Source of the DNA: Clostridiales bacterium
GTDB lineage: Bacteria > Bacillota > Clostridia > Oscillospirales > Oscillospiraceae
Assembly (NCBI GenBank): GCA_003516765.1
Contig: DPCD01000194.1
Span: 1 to 6,586 of the forward strand
Direction: 5' to 3'
Length of the DNA stretch: 6,586 nucleotides
Positions 1-5,868 of the stretch are shown piece after piece (position 1 is the stretch's first letter; each line of letters opens with the position of its first letter). The position numbers and the translations under genes were made by a program. The notes under the pieces are model-generated. The model was not told the origin of the DNA. It did no database searches and worked only from the letters and a program-made list of their open reading frames with translations.

Positions 1-1307
1 TTCTCGTCGCCGGAGAGCTTCGCAACCAGCTTCTCAACGGCAGGAATTGCGTTGACATACGCCGTGCCGCCGCCGGCAACAATGCCTTCCTCGACAGCTG
101 CGCGCGTTGCGTTCAGCGCGTCCTCGACGCGAAGCTTCTGCTCTTTCATCGCAACCTCGGTCTGTGCGCCGACCTTGATGACTGCAACACCGCCGGACAG
201 CTTTGCCAGACGCTCCTGCAGCTTTTCCTTGTCATAGTCGGACGTGGTGATGGCGAGGGTGTTCTTGATCTCAGCAACACGCGCCTTGATTTCGTTTGCA
301 TCGCCAGCGCCGTCGACGATGACGGTGTTGTCCTTTGTGACCTTGACCTGACGGGCACGACCGAGATCAGCCAGCTGCACGTCGGGCAGGTTCATGTTCA
401 GCTCGCTCGAAACATACGTGCCGCCGGTGAGAACGGCGATGTCCTTGAGCATTTCCTTGCGGCGATCGCCAAAGCCGGGCGCCTTGACGCAGACGCAATT
501 GAAGCTGCCGCGCAGACGGTTGACAAGCAGGGTCGACAGTGCGTCGCCCTCGACGTCCTCAGCGATGATGAACAGCTTCTGACCGCCCTTGACAATCTGC
601 TCGAGGATCGGCAGAATCTCCTGGATGGAGGAAATCTTCTTATCGGTGATCAGGATATACGGATCGTCGATGACAGCTTCCATCTTCTCGGTGTCGGTGA
701 CCATGTACGGGGAGATGTAGCCGCGGTCGAACTGCATGCCTTCGACAACCTCCAGACCGGTTTCTGCGGTCTTGGACTCTTCGATGGTGATGACGCCGGA
801 GGTGGAGACCTTCTCCATTGCCTCGGCAATCAGCTTGCCGATGGTCTCGTCGCCGGAGGAGACGGTACCGACACGGGCAATATCGTCGCTGCCCTTGACA
901 GCCTCGGAGTTTGCCTTGATGGTATCAACGGCGGTCTTGACTGCCTTTTCCATGCCCTTGCGCATGACCATGGGGTTTGCGCCGGCGGAAACGTTCTTCA
1001 GACCTTCGTGGACAATCGCCTGCGCCAGAAGCGTCGCGGTCGTCGTGCCGTCGCCGGCAACGTCGTTGGTCTTGGTTGCGACCTCGCGCACGAGCTGCGC
1101 GCCCATGTTCTCAAATGCGTCTTCGAGCTCAATGTCCTTTGCGATCGTCACGCCGTCGTTGGTGATCAGCGGAGCGCCGTATTTCTTGCCGAGAACCACA
1201 TTGCGGCCCTTCGGACCCATTGTAACCTTTACCGTATTGGCAAGCTGGTCAATGCCGGACAGCAGCGCCTTGCGTGCGTCCTCGCCGTAAACGATCTGTT
1301 TTGCCAT
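1..1307 (-). CDS. groEL: Chaperonin GroEL (Hsp60), 3' end outside window
   Basis: ATP-driven cytosolic folding chaperone that forms double heptameric rings and works with the GroES lid. The window holds residues 1-435, reading without interruption from ATG at 1307 to the left edge; the family is about 540 residues, so roughly the last 105, including the end of the equatorial domain, are missing. Visible motifs are the N-terminus MAKQIVYGEDARKALLSGID, TVKVTMGPKGRNVVL at about 25-39, the nucleotide-binding GDGTTT at 85-90 (Asp86 matching E. coli Asp87), the apical-domain segment LRGSFNCVCVKAPGFGDRRK, and RVEDALNATRAAVEEG at 393-408, with Asp396 at the place of catalytic Asp398. An AAAGGAAG ribosome binding site (1317-1324) lies 9 bases before the start. 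It follows groES by 38 bases and should be co-transcribed with it under CIRCE control. Nothing suggests a pseudogene. Identity is essentially certain. Confidence 0.98.
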   Translation of the reverse strand, partial: MAKQIVYGEDARKALLSGIDQLANTVKVTMGPKGRNVVLGKKYGAPLITNDGVTIAKDIELEDAFENMGAQLVREVATKTNDVAGDGTTTATLLAQAIVHEGLKNVSAGANPMVMRKGMEKAVKTAVDTIKANSEAVKGSDDIARVGTVSSGDETIGKLIAEAMEKVSTSGVITIEESKTAETGLEVVEGMQFDRGYISPYMVTDTEKMEAVIDDPYILITDKKISSIQEILPILEQIVKGGQKLFIIAEDVEGDALSTLLVNRLRGSFNCVCVKAPGFGDRRKEMLKDIAVLTGGTYVSSELNMNLPDVQLADLGRARQVKVTKDNTVIVDGAGDANEIKARVAEIKNTLAITTSDYDKEKLQERLAKLSGGVAVIKVGAQTEVAMKEQKLRVEDALNATRAAVEEGIVAGGGTAYVNAIPAVEKLVAKLSGDE

Positions 1308-1345
1308 AATATAAATCTTCCTTTCTGTGAAGCGTTCAATCAGTC

Positions 1346-1618
1346 TCAGTCAACAATTGCCAGAATATCGGCGAGCTTGCAGATCACATAATCCTCGCCG
1401 TCGAGCTTCAGCTCCTGACCGGCAAACTTACCGGTGATGACCTTGTCGCCCTTCTTGACGGTCATTTTCACGTCGTCGGTGCCGGGACCGGCAGCAACGA
1501 CCTCGGATACCACGGACTTTTCCTTTGTCGCAGTGGACAGGATGATGCCCGATGCCGTCTTTTCTTCCGCTTCAAAGCTCTTGAGCAGCACATTGTCTGC
1601 CAACGGAGTCAGTTTCAT
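1346..1618 (-). CDS. groES: Co-chaperonin GroES (Hsp10)
   Basis: The 90-residue heptameric lid of the GroEL chamber, acting in the cytosol. Length is normal for the family. The mobile loop is at about residues 16-32, with the hydrophobic GroEL-binding tripeptide Ile25-Ile26-Leu27 within SGIILS. Further family marks are EVVAAGPG (39-46), VKKGDKVITGKFAGQE and the C-terminal YVICKLADILAIVD. The start is fixed by a perfect AGGAGGT ribosome binding site (1625-1631) six bases upstream. It is the first gene of the groES-groEL operon, about 80 bases downstream of the inferred transcription start, which overlaps CIRCE. One oddity is the N-terminal segment PLADNVLLK, where most GroES proteins I know have D-R-V; here the Arg is Asn. 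Identity is certain. Confidence 0.98.
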   Translation of the reverse strand: MKLTPLADNVLLKSFEAEEKTASGIILSTATKEKSVVSEVVAAGPGTDDVKMTVKKGDKVITGKFAGQELKLDGEDYVICKLADILAIVD

Positions 1619-1670
1619 AAGATTACCTCCTGTTATGTTGTGACCCGGTGGGGTCTGATCTACTTCTTTC

Positions 1671-1697
1671 TTAGCACTCTTTACCTTTGAGTGCTAA
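1671..1697 (-). promoter_or_regulatory. CIRCE operator (HrcA binding site)
   Basis: A perfect inverted repeat, TTAGCACTC then a 9-base spacer then GAGTGCTAA, which is the consensus CIRCE element. In Bacillota the HrcA repressor binds it and is released when GroEL is occupied by unfolded protein, giving heat-shock feedback on groES-groEL. It lies just downstream of the -10 hexamer and about 50 bases before the groES start, so it covers the transcription start and would also form a stem in the 5' end of the mRNA. hrcA itself is not in the window. Confidence 0.97.
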
Positions 1698-1705
1698 CAT
1701 CTTAT

Positions 1706-1733
1706 ATAATATCCAGATTGCCGAAAAAGTCAA
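1706..1733 (-). promoter_or_regulatory. groES-groEL promoter, sigma-A type
   Basis: Read on the minus strand, a -35 TTGACT (1733-1728, five of six consensus bases) is followed after 16 bases by TATTAT (1711-1706, five of six). ATTATA, one base further, gives a 17-base spacer and is an alternative register in the same AT run. An A-tract just upstream of the -35 (about 1738-1744) could act as an UP element. The expected start, around 1699-1700, falls at the edge of CIRCE, as usual for HrcA-controlled operons. This is a sequence match; no mapped start is available. Confidence 0.85.
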
Positions 1734-1785
1734 GGCTTTTTTTACAGAATCCTGTGACCTTTTTGTGAATTCTTTGTGTCCGCGC

Positions 1786-1821
1786 AAAAACACGCAGACG
1801 GGCTGCCGTCTGCGTGTTTTT
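1786..1821 (-). terminator. Intrinsic terminator after the lipid kinase gene
   Basis: A perfect 16-bp stem (1786-1801 with 1806-1821) with a 4-base loop GCTG. The arms end in A5 and T5, so the hairpin has an A-tract before and a U-tract after it on either strand. It begins 4 bases after the lipid kinase stop codon on the minus strand and so most likely ends that transcript before the groES promoter. It could also stop any plus-strand transcript arriving from the groE side. Confidence 0.88.
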
Positions 1822-1825
1822 CTCG

Positions 1826-2743
1826 CTATCGATTGCCTCTGCGGTACGTAAGCCCCTTCGGGTAGAAAAAGCGCAGGGCTTTGGGCACGAGGCTGATGTC
1901 CAGCGCGTCGGTATAAAGCGCCTCGCCGTCGATGTTCACGACGCTTTCGCTGTCGCAGCGGATGGTGAGCGCCGTGCAGCGTTCATGGCGAATGAGCGCC
2001 GGATAATCGGCGTATTTTCCCTTCTGGTATTTGCCGATGACCGCTGCCACCTGCAGAAGGCTCACCTTTTTGACCAGCAGCACGTCCAGCAGCCCATCGT
2101 CCGGCTCCGCCTCGGGCACAGGGTTGAAGCCCCCGCCATACCACCTGCCGTTGCACACGCAGATTAACGTCTGCTCGGCGTCGATCGTTTCCCCGTTCAG
2201 TTCGACCACATAATGTGCGCTGCGCCCAGACAGAATATTCGCAAGAATCGACAGGATGTACGCCCCCTTGCCGGAAACCAGCGGCAGGCGCTTGAAGCGC
2301 GCGATGTCCGTCCCGATTTTCGCGTCCAGACCGATGGACAGGATGTTTGCGCAATACGTATCGTTACAGCGGATGAGATCAAACCTTGTTTCGTCCGCGT
2401 CGAGCAGGCGCTCGAGATCAAAAAACGGCGCGGTGTCGGAAAAGACCTTGATGGCATCGTTGCCGGAGCCGCCCGGATAGTGCGTCACCGCAGCGTTGGG
2501 GCAGCCTGCCATGCCGCAGACGACCTCGTTGAGCGTGCCGTCGCCGCCGCAGGCATACAACCGCACCTCCTGCCCCGTTTCACAGGCTTTTCTGGCGAGC
2601 GCGCGGCAGTCGCCGGGGGCTTTGGATACGCAGATTTCATAGTCGAGCCCCCGCTTGCCGCAGATTCTGTCGATGTCCTGCGCATAACGCGGGGTCTGGT
2701 CCGATTTTCCGGCGGCGGGGTTGAGAATAAAAACATGCTTCAT
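1826..2743 (-). CDS. Diacylglycerol/lipid kinase (DgkB/BmrU/YegS family)
   Basis: Predicted soluble lipid kinase that transfers phosphate from ATP to diacylglycerol or a related lipid at the inner face of the membrane; in Gram-positives the DgkB branch recycles diacylglycerol left by lipoteichoic acid synthesis. At 305 residues it has normal family length. Motifs in order: FILNPAAGK (5-13), the nucleotide-binding GGDGTLNEVV (66-75), PGGSGND (90-96), NGRWYGGGFNPVPEAEPDDGLLDVLLV (198-224) and, near the C-terminus, VNIDGE (269-274), whose Glu274 is the likely catalytic base by comparison with DgkB. The start has AAGGAG 12 bases upstream (2756-2761), a slightly long spacing. It lies 55 bases downstream of the methyltransferase gene on the same strand, probably one operon, and ends at a strong terminator. 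Family assignment is secure. The lipid substrate is inferred; BmrU/YegS relatives act on other lipids. Confidence 0.92.
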   Translation of the reverse strand: MKHVFILNPAAGKSDQTPRYAQDIDRICGKRGLDYEICVSKAPGDCRALARKACETGQEVRLYACGGDGTLNEVVCGMAGCPNAAVTHYPGGSGNDAIKVFSDTAPFFDLERLLDADETRFDLIRCNDTYCANILSIGLDAKIGTDIARFKRLPLVSGKGAYILSILANILSGRSAHYVVELNGETIDAEQTLICVCNGRWYGGGFNPVPEAEPDDGLLDVLLVKKVSLLQVAAVIGKYQKGKYADYPALIRHERCTALTIRCDSESVVNIDGEALYTDALDISLVPKALRFFYPKGLTYRRGNR

Positions 2744-2798
2744 GACGGGAACAATCTCCTTTATCCATCGTCTTAGAAGTACAGCCTAATAATAACGC

Positions 2799-3911
2799 TC
2801 AGAAATACATGTAGACGTTGCACTGCAATCTTCCGTTATAGAGCTTGCGCTTTTTTGCCGCCTGCTTGCCGAAGTAGTGTTCAAACTCCGGCTCGGAGGA
2901 AATGATGTATTTCTTCCAGCCATCGGCAAACTTCACGTGCCTGCCAAATGCCCGGTACAGCTGCTGGGCGCTGCGCTGCTCTAACATGCGCTCGCCGTAG
3001 GGCGGGTTGCAGACCATCACGCCCTTGTCCGACGGCAGACTCATCTTCGTCGCGTCCGCCTCGCGGAAGTCAATCAGCTTCCCGACGCCTGCCTTTCTGG
3101 CGTTGTCGCGCGCAATGTCCAGCGCTGCCGGGTCGATATCCGTACCGAGAATGCGGTAGTCTCCGCGGTATTCGCGGTCGAGCGCCTCCGTTCTTGCCTC
3201 GCGCCAAACCTGCTGCGGCACACACGCCCACTTCTGCGCGCCGAACGAGCGGTTCATGCCCGGCGCGCGGTTTAAGGCAATCATTGCCGCTTCGATGCAG
3301 ATTGTGCCCGAGCCGCAGAACGGGTCCCAGAAAAAGTCCCGCCCGCGGTATCTGGCAAGGTTCACCATCGCAGCCGCCATCGTCTCATGCAGCGGCGCGA
3401 GATTTGCGTTTTCGCGGTAGCCCCGCTTGTGCAGGCTCACGCCCGAAGTGTCGAGGAAAATTTCGCAGCGGTCTTTCATGATCGAAAACCGGATCTGATA
3501 CGTCGCGCCCGTCTCGGGCAGCCACGAAAGCCCATATTTCGCGCCCAGCCGGTCGACCGCCGCTTTTTTCACAATCGCCTGGCAGTCCGGCACGGAATGC
3601 AGCTGGCTGTCCAGGCTGTAGCCCTTGACCGGGAACGCGCCGTCCTTCGGCACGAAATCTTCCAGCGGAATTTTCTTCATGCCCTGGTAAAGGTCTTCAA
3701 AGCTCTTCGCTTCGAATTGCGAAAGCAGAATCATCACGCGCTCGCCCATCCGGCAGCAGAGATTCGCCTTTGCCATCGCGGCAAAGTCCCCGTCAAAGAA
3801 AACGCGCCGGTCTTCGACGCGGACGTTCGAAAGGTTCAGCCGTTTGAGCTCATCGCCGACCAGGCCCTCGAGCCCGAACAGACACGGTACGCAGAATGTC
3901 ATTGTTTGCAT
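2799..3911 (-). CDS. THUMP-domain RNA guanine-N2 methyltransferase, RlmL/YpsC-like
   Basis: Class I SAM-dependent RNA methyltransferase of the COG0116 type, 370 residues; relatives include the N-terminal half of E. coli RlmL (m2G in 23S rRNA) and B. subtilis YpsC. An N-terminal ferredoxin-like and THUMP RNA-binding region spans about residues 5-155, ending in the family block SLHKRGYR (159-166). The catalytic domain follows: SAM motif I DPFCGSGTICIEAA (196-209), the acidic motif GTDID (256-260), the catalytic NPPYGER (302-308) and a C-terminal KLYNGRLQCNVYMYF, typical of the family. An in-frame ATG at 3974 would add 21 residues, but it lies inside the predicted -35 box. The ATG at 3911 has GGGAGA nine bases upstream and sits below the promoter; the ATG at 3902 is a weaker option. 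Methyltransferase class is near certain; the exact rRNA position is inferred. Confidence 0.93.
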   Translation of the reverse strand: MQTMTFCVPCLFGLEGLVGDELKRLNLSNVRVEDRRVFFDGDFAAMAKANLCCRMGERVMILLSQFEAKSFEDLYQGMKKIPLEDFVPKDGAFPVKGYSLDSQLHSVPDCQAIVKKAAVDRLGAKYGLSWLPETGATYQIRFSIMKDRCEIFLDTSGVSLHKRGYRENANLAPLHETMAAAMVNLARYRGRDFFWDPFCGSGTICIEAAMIALNRAPGMNRSFGAQKWACVPQQVWREARTEALDREYRGDYRILGTDIDPAALDIARDNARKAGVGKLIDFREADATKMSLPSDKGVMVCNPPYGERMLEQRSAQQLYRAFGRHVKFADGWKKYIISSEPEFEHYFGKQAAKKRKLYNGRLQCNVYMYF

Positions 3912-3920
3912 GTAGCAGGT

Positions 3921-3926
3921 TCTCCC
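3921..3926 (-). promoter_or_regulatory. Ribosome binding site deciding the methyltransferase start
   Basis: GGGAGA on the minus strand, nine bases before the ATG at 3911. Together with the promoter whose -35 overlaps the upstream ATG at 3974, it decides in favour of the shorter protein. Confidence 0.75.
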
Positions 3927-3945
3927 ATATTTCGTAATCCACATT

Positions 3946-3974
3946 AGTATAGTAAAAACCCGGTAAAATAGCAA
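3946..3974 (-). promoter_or_regulatory. Promoter of the methyltransferase-lipid kinase unit
   Basis: On the minus strand TTGCTA (3974-3969, four of six consensus bases) is followed after exactly 17 bases by TATACT (3951-3946, five of six). The expected start near 3939 gives a leader of about 28 bases before the ATG at 3911. It is divergent from the nfeD promoter, with 42 bases between the two -35 boxes. Confidence 0.7.
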
Positions 3975-4016
3975 CGTATTTCTTTTGGTTTTTTACGTCC
4001 TTTTTACGAAAGGTTC

Positions 4017-4045
4017 ATGACAGGACGCAAAAAATCAGGTATACT
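4017..4045 (+). promoter_or_regulatory. Promoter of the nfeD-SPFH-DUF6440 operon
   Basis: ATGACA (4017-4022, five of six -35 bases), a 17-base spacer, then TATACT (4040-4045, five of six -10 bases). The expected start near 4052 leaves a leader of only about 20 bases, just enough for the AAGGAGG ribosome binding site of the NfeD gene. No other promoter is evident before the SPFH or DUF6440 genes, so this one probably serves all three. Confidence 0.8.
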
Positions 4046-4071
4046 GTTCACAAGAAAGGAGGCAGGTTCTT

Positions 4072-4512
4072 ATGGTCTATGTATGGCTCGGTCTGATCGT
4101 AGCGTTCATCGCCGTCGAAGCGGCGACGGTAAACCTCGTGTCCATCTGGTTTATCGGCGGGTCCGTTGCGGGTCTTGTGTGTGCAATTCTGGGTGCGCCA
4201 ACGCTTTTGCAGTTTGCGGTGTTCATTCTCGTCTCGGCGCTTTTGCTGGCGCTGCTGCGCCCGCTGCTCAAAAAGTATCTGCGCGTCAAGCCCTCCAGAA
4301 CAAACGCCGACCGGCTGCTCGGACAGGAGGCGCTGGTCACGGAGGACATTGACAACCTCCGCGAAACGGGCGCCATTCGCATAAACGGCGTGCTGTGGAC
4401 GGCAAAGAGCGTCGACGATACGCAGATCCCCAGCGGCAGCCGCGTGGTGATTGCGCGCATCGAGGGTGCAAAGGTCTATGTCAAACCCGCCGGAGTTCCG
4501 GCAGAAGCATAA
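4072..4512 (+). CDS. Short NfeD family membrane protein
   Basis: Membrane protein of 146 residues, the short (protease-less) NfeD form. Hydrophobic segments at about 3-20, 23-42 and 45-65 form the membrane part, followed by a basic stretch LLKKYLRVKPSR and a soluble C-terminal domain (about 80-138). The pattern LLGQEALVTEDI, TGAIRINGVLWTAKS, IPSGSRVVIARIEGAKVYVKP matches the beta-rich OB-fold NfeD domain, with Gly106, Trp109 and Ala111 in the usual places. Such proteins are known to pair with SPFH/stomatin proteins in membrane microdomains, and an SPFH gene lies next downstream. AAGGAGG (4056-4062) lies nine bases before the ATG. The stop codon TAA belongs to an ATAA direct repeat bordering the MITE-like element that begins at the next base. 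Family is confident; the cellular role is inferred from known pairs. Confidence 0.92.
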   Translation: MVYVWLGLIVAFIAVEAATVNLVSIWFIGGSVAGLVCAILGAPTLLQFAVFILVSALLLALLRPLLKKYLRVKPSRTNADRLLGQEALVTEDIDNLRETGAIRINGVLWTAKSVDDTQIPSGSRVVIARIEGAKVYVKPAGVPAEA

Positions 4513-4673
4513 GGCAACACCGCGCAATTGCGTCTTCGCGCTTCGACGGATCTTTTCCACCAATTCTGCGGTTTGAAAAGTTCGAAATACATAAAGTATT
4601 CCTTCACTTTCCGAACCTTGACTTGATGAAAAATCTCTCGCCGAATCAGCTTGCCGAATTGTGCGGTGCTGCC
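4513..4673. mobile_element. MITE-like palindromic element between nfeD and SPFH genes
   Basis: A 161-bp non-coding insert with terminal inverted repeats GGCAACACCGCGCAATT (4513-4529) and AATTGTGCGGTGCTGCC (4657-4673), which match at 15 of 17 positions. It is bordered on both sides by ATAA (4509-4512 and 4674-4677), as expected of a 4-bp target duplication. The interior is also an imperfect palindrome: 4570-4581 pairs with 4606-4617 (10 of 12 Watson-Crick plus one G-T), and 4584-4590 pairs with 4596-4602 (six of seven) around the loop ATAAA. The RNA from either strand could therefore fold into one long hairpin. No transposase is encoded, so it would be non-autonomous. The GG ends recall some IS5-type transposons, but I cannot assign a family. 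Alternatives are a REP-like interspersed hairpin or a structured RNA element; copy number elsewhere would decide. Confidence 0.65.
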
Positions 4674-4715
4674 ATAAGTCATTTTTTCGTCAGAAACAAA
4701 GAAGAGAAACACCAT

Positions 4716-4722
4716 AAGGAGG
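4716..4722 (+). promoter_or_regulatory. Ribosome binding site deciding the SPFH start
   Basis: AAGGAGG eight bases before the ATG at 4731. The reading frame is open back to 4395 inside nfeD, but that longer start would run through the MITE-like element and has no such site, so 4731 is preferred. An ATG at 4723 is out of frame. Confidence 0.88.
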
Positions 4723-4730
4723 ATGTATTT

Positions 4731-5657
4731 ATGGAATGGATTCCCGTACTTGTCATCGCGGTGCTGGCGCTGGTCATCATCGTCCGCAACATCTATGTCG
4801 TCCAGCAGTCGCGGGCGTATGTCGTCGAGCGGCTCGGCGCGTTCAGCAATGTCTGGACCGTCGGCATTCACTTCAAGGTCCCGTTCGTTGAGCGCGTGGC
4901 AAAGAAGGTCAGCCTCAAGGAGCAGGTTCTTGACTATCCGCCCCAGCCTGTTATTACCAAGGATAACGTCACCATGCAGATTGACACCGTCGTCTACTTC
5001 CAGATCACCGATCCCAAGCTCTATGCCTACGGCGTCGAGCATCCGATGATGGCGATGGAGACGCTCACGGCGACGACGCTGCGAAACATCATCGGCGATC
5101 TGGAGCTGGACCAGACGCTCACCTCGCGCGACGTCATCAACACCCGCATGCGCGCGATTCTCGACGAAGCGACTGACCCGTGGGGCATCAAGGTCAACCG
5201 TGTCGAGCTCAAGAACATTCTTCCCCCGCAGGACATCCAGAATTCCATGGAAAAGCAGATGAAGGCAGAACGCGACCGCCGGCAGGCAATTTTGCAGGCA
5301 GAGGGCGCAAAGCACAGCCAGATTCTCGTTGCCGAGGGCGAAAAGGAAGCCGCGATTCTGAAGGCGGACGCAGAAAAGCAGGCGGCAATCCTGCGCGCAG
5401 AGGCAGAAAAGGAATCCGCCATTCTCCGCGCCGACGGCGAAGCGCAGGCAATCCGTGCGGTGCAGCAGGCGCTTGCCGATTCTTTGGCGCTGCTGAACGA
5501 AAAAGCGCCGAACGATCAGGTGCTCAAGCTCAAGGCGCTCGAGGCGATGCAGAAGGTTGCCGACGGCAAGGCGACGAAGATCATCATTCCGTCTGAAATT
5601 CAGGGGCTTGCCGGTCTTGCCTCCGGCATTACCGAAGCGGTAAAGGAAGCAAAGTAA
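4731..5657 (+). CDS. SPFH/band 7 (stomatin/QmcA-like) membrane protein
   Basis: A 308-residue membrane-anchored scaffold protein of the SPFH family, close in plan to E. coli QmcA (about 305 residues). An N-terminal hydrophobic anchor (about 3-24) leads into the band 7 domain (about 25-180), with VVQQSRAYVVERLGAF, GIHFKVPFVERV, LDYPPQPVITKDNVTMQID, LRNIIGDLELDQTLTSRD and ATDPWGIKVNRVELKNILPP. Residues 187-241 form five consecutive 11-residue units of the form IL-x-A-E/D-G/A, a hendecad helix. The tail GKATKIIIPSEIQGLAGLASGITEAVKEAK resembles the C-terminal region of stomatin-like proteins. Relatives form oligomeric cages or microdomains that often associate with NfeD and membrane proteases. 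It is the middle gene of the operon, 218 bases after nfeD (161 of them the inserted element) and one base before the DUF6440 gene. Family is certain; the specific function is unknown. Confidence 0.95.
   Translation: MEWIPVLVIAVLALVIIVRNIYVVQQSRAYVVERLGAFSNVWTVGIHFKVPFVERVAKKVSLKEQVLDYPPQPVITKDNVTMQIDTVVYFQITDPKLYAYGVEHPMMAMETLTATTLRNIIGDLELDQTLTSRDVINTRMRAILDEATDPWGIKVNRVELKNILPPQDIQNSMEKQMKAERDRRQAILQAEGAKHSQILVAEGEKEAAILKADAEKQAAILRAEAEKESAILRADGEAQAIRAVQQALADSLALLNEKAPNDQVLKLKALEAMQKVADGKATKIIIPSEIQGLAGLASGITEAVKEAK
5289..5453 (+). repeat. Five in-frame 33-bp units (hendecad coiled coil)
   Basis: Codons for five 11-residue repeats in the SPFH protein: ILQAEGAKHSQ, ILVAEGEKEAA, ILKADAEKQAA, ILRAEAEKESA, ILRADGEAQAI. 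The period is set by protein structure, and the DNA units differ from each other at many positions. An 11-residue period suits an extended alpha-helical bundle wall, as in SPFH cages; E. coli QmcA has a similar repeat. Confidence 0.85.
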
Positions 5658-5658
5658 C

Positions 5659-5865
5659 ATGGCAAAAAAGAAGGACGAACGCTTTGTCAAGGTCCATGAG
5701 GAGGGAACCGGCTTCGGCTGGCTGAGAACTGTTTGGGTCGATAAGCAGACCGGCATCAACTACCTCTTTGTAAATTCCGGCTACGCTGGCGGCATGACGG
5801 TTCTTCTCGGTGCAGACGGCAAGCCCGTCATTACCCCGGTCCCAAACGAATATCCGGAAGACTGA
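5659..5865 (+). CDS. DUF6440 family small protein
   Basis: A 68-residue protein with the DUF6440 pattern: a basic N-terminus, RFVKVHEEGTGFGWLRTVWVDKQTGINYLF, then the glycine-rich signature NSGYAGGMTVLLGADGKPVI. It is mostly predicted beta strand, with no signal peptide or membrane segment, and function is unknown for the family. The ATG lies one base after the SPFH stop codon, with AAGGAA (5643-5648) inside the end of the SPFH gene ten bases upstream, so translation is probably coupled. Position suggests a role with the NfeD-SPFH membrane complex, but that is inference. A stem-loop begins three bases after its stop. I recognise the family by its DKxTGxNYLF...GYAGG core and am fairly sure of it. 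Confidence 0.85.
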   Translation: MAKKKDERFVKVHEEGTGFGWLRTVWVDKQTGINYLFVNSGYAGGMTVLLGADGKPVITPVPNEYPED

Positions 5866-5868
5866 CAA

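Noticed and set aside
736..1290. Plus-strand open frame of 184 codons opposite groEL
   Set aside because: Ser/Ala/Val-rich antisense shadow of the highly conserved groEL frame, with no ribosome binding site.
2213..2776. Plus-strand open frame opposite the lipid kinase
   Set aside because: Antisense shadow; the minus-strand frame carries all the kinase motifs and a plausible ribosome binding site.
3912..3974. N-terminal extension of the methyltransferase starting at 3974
   Set aside because: The ATG at 3974 coincides with the predicted -35 box, the extra residues lack family similarity, and a better ribosome binding site precedes 3911.
4048..4563. Minus-strand open frame starting in the palindrome and running through nfeD
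   Set aside because: It is antisense to a well-supported NfeD gene and has no domain or ribosome binding site.
4618..4646. TTGACT in the palindrome considered as the -35 of an extra promoter for the SPFH gene
   Set aside because: No acceptable -10 lies 16-18 bases downstream (CCGAAT at the 17-base spacing).
4395..4730. Upstream in-frame extension of the SPFH protein to a 420-residue form
   Set aside because: It would begin inside nfeD and read through the MITE-like palindrome. The ATG at 4731 has an ideal AAGGAGG eight bases upstream and gives the normal family length and N-terminal anchor.
5289..5453. 33-bp periodic repeat considered as a CRISPR or tandem DNA array
   Set aside because: The units are contiguous, in frame, diverged in DNA and explained by an 11-residue protein repeat; there are no spacers.
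4476..5759. Long minus-strand open frame (427 codons) opposite the SPFH gene
   Set aside because: Its translation is arginine/leucine-rich with no recognisable domain and it lies antisense to a clear SPFH gene, so it is a shadow of GC-rich codon usage.
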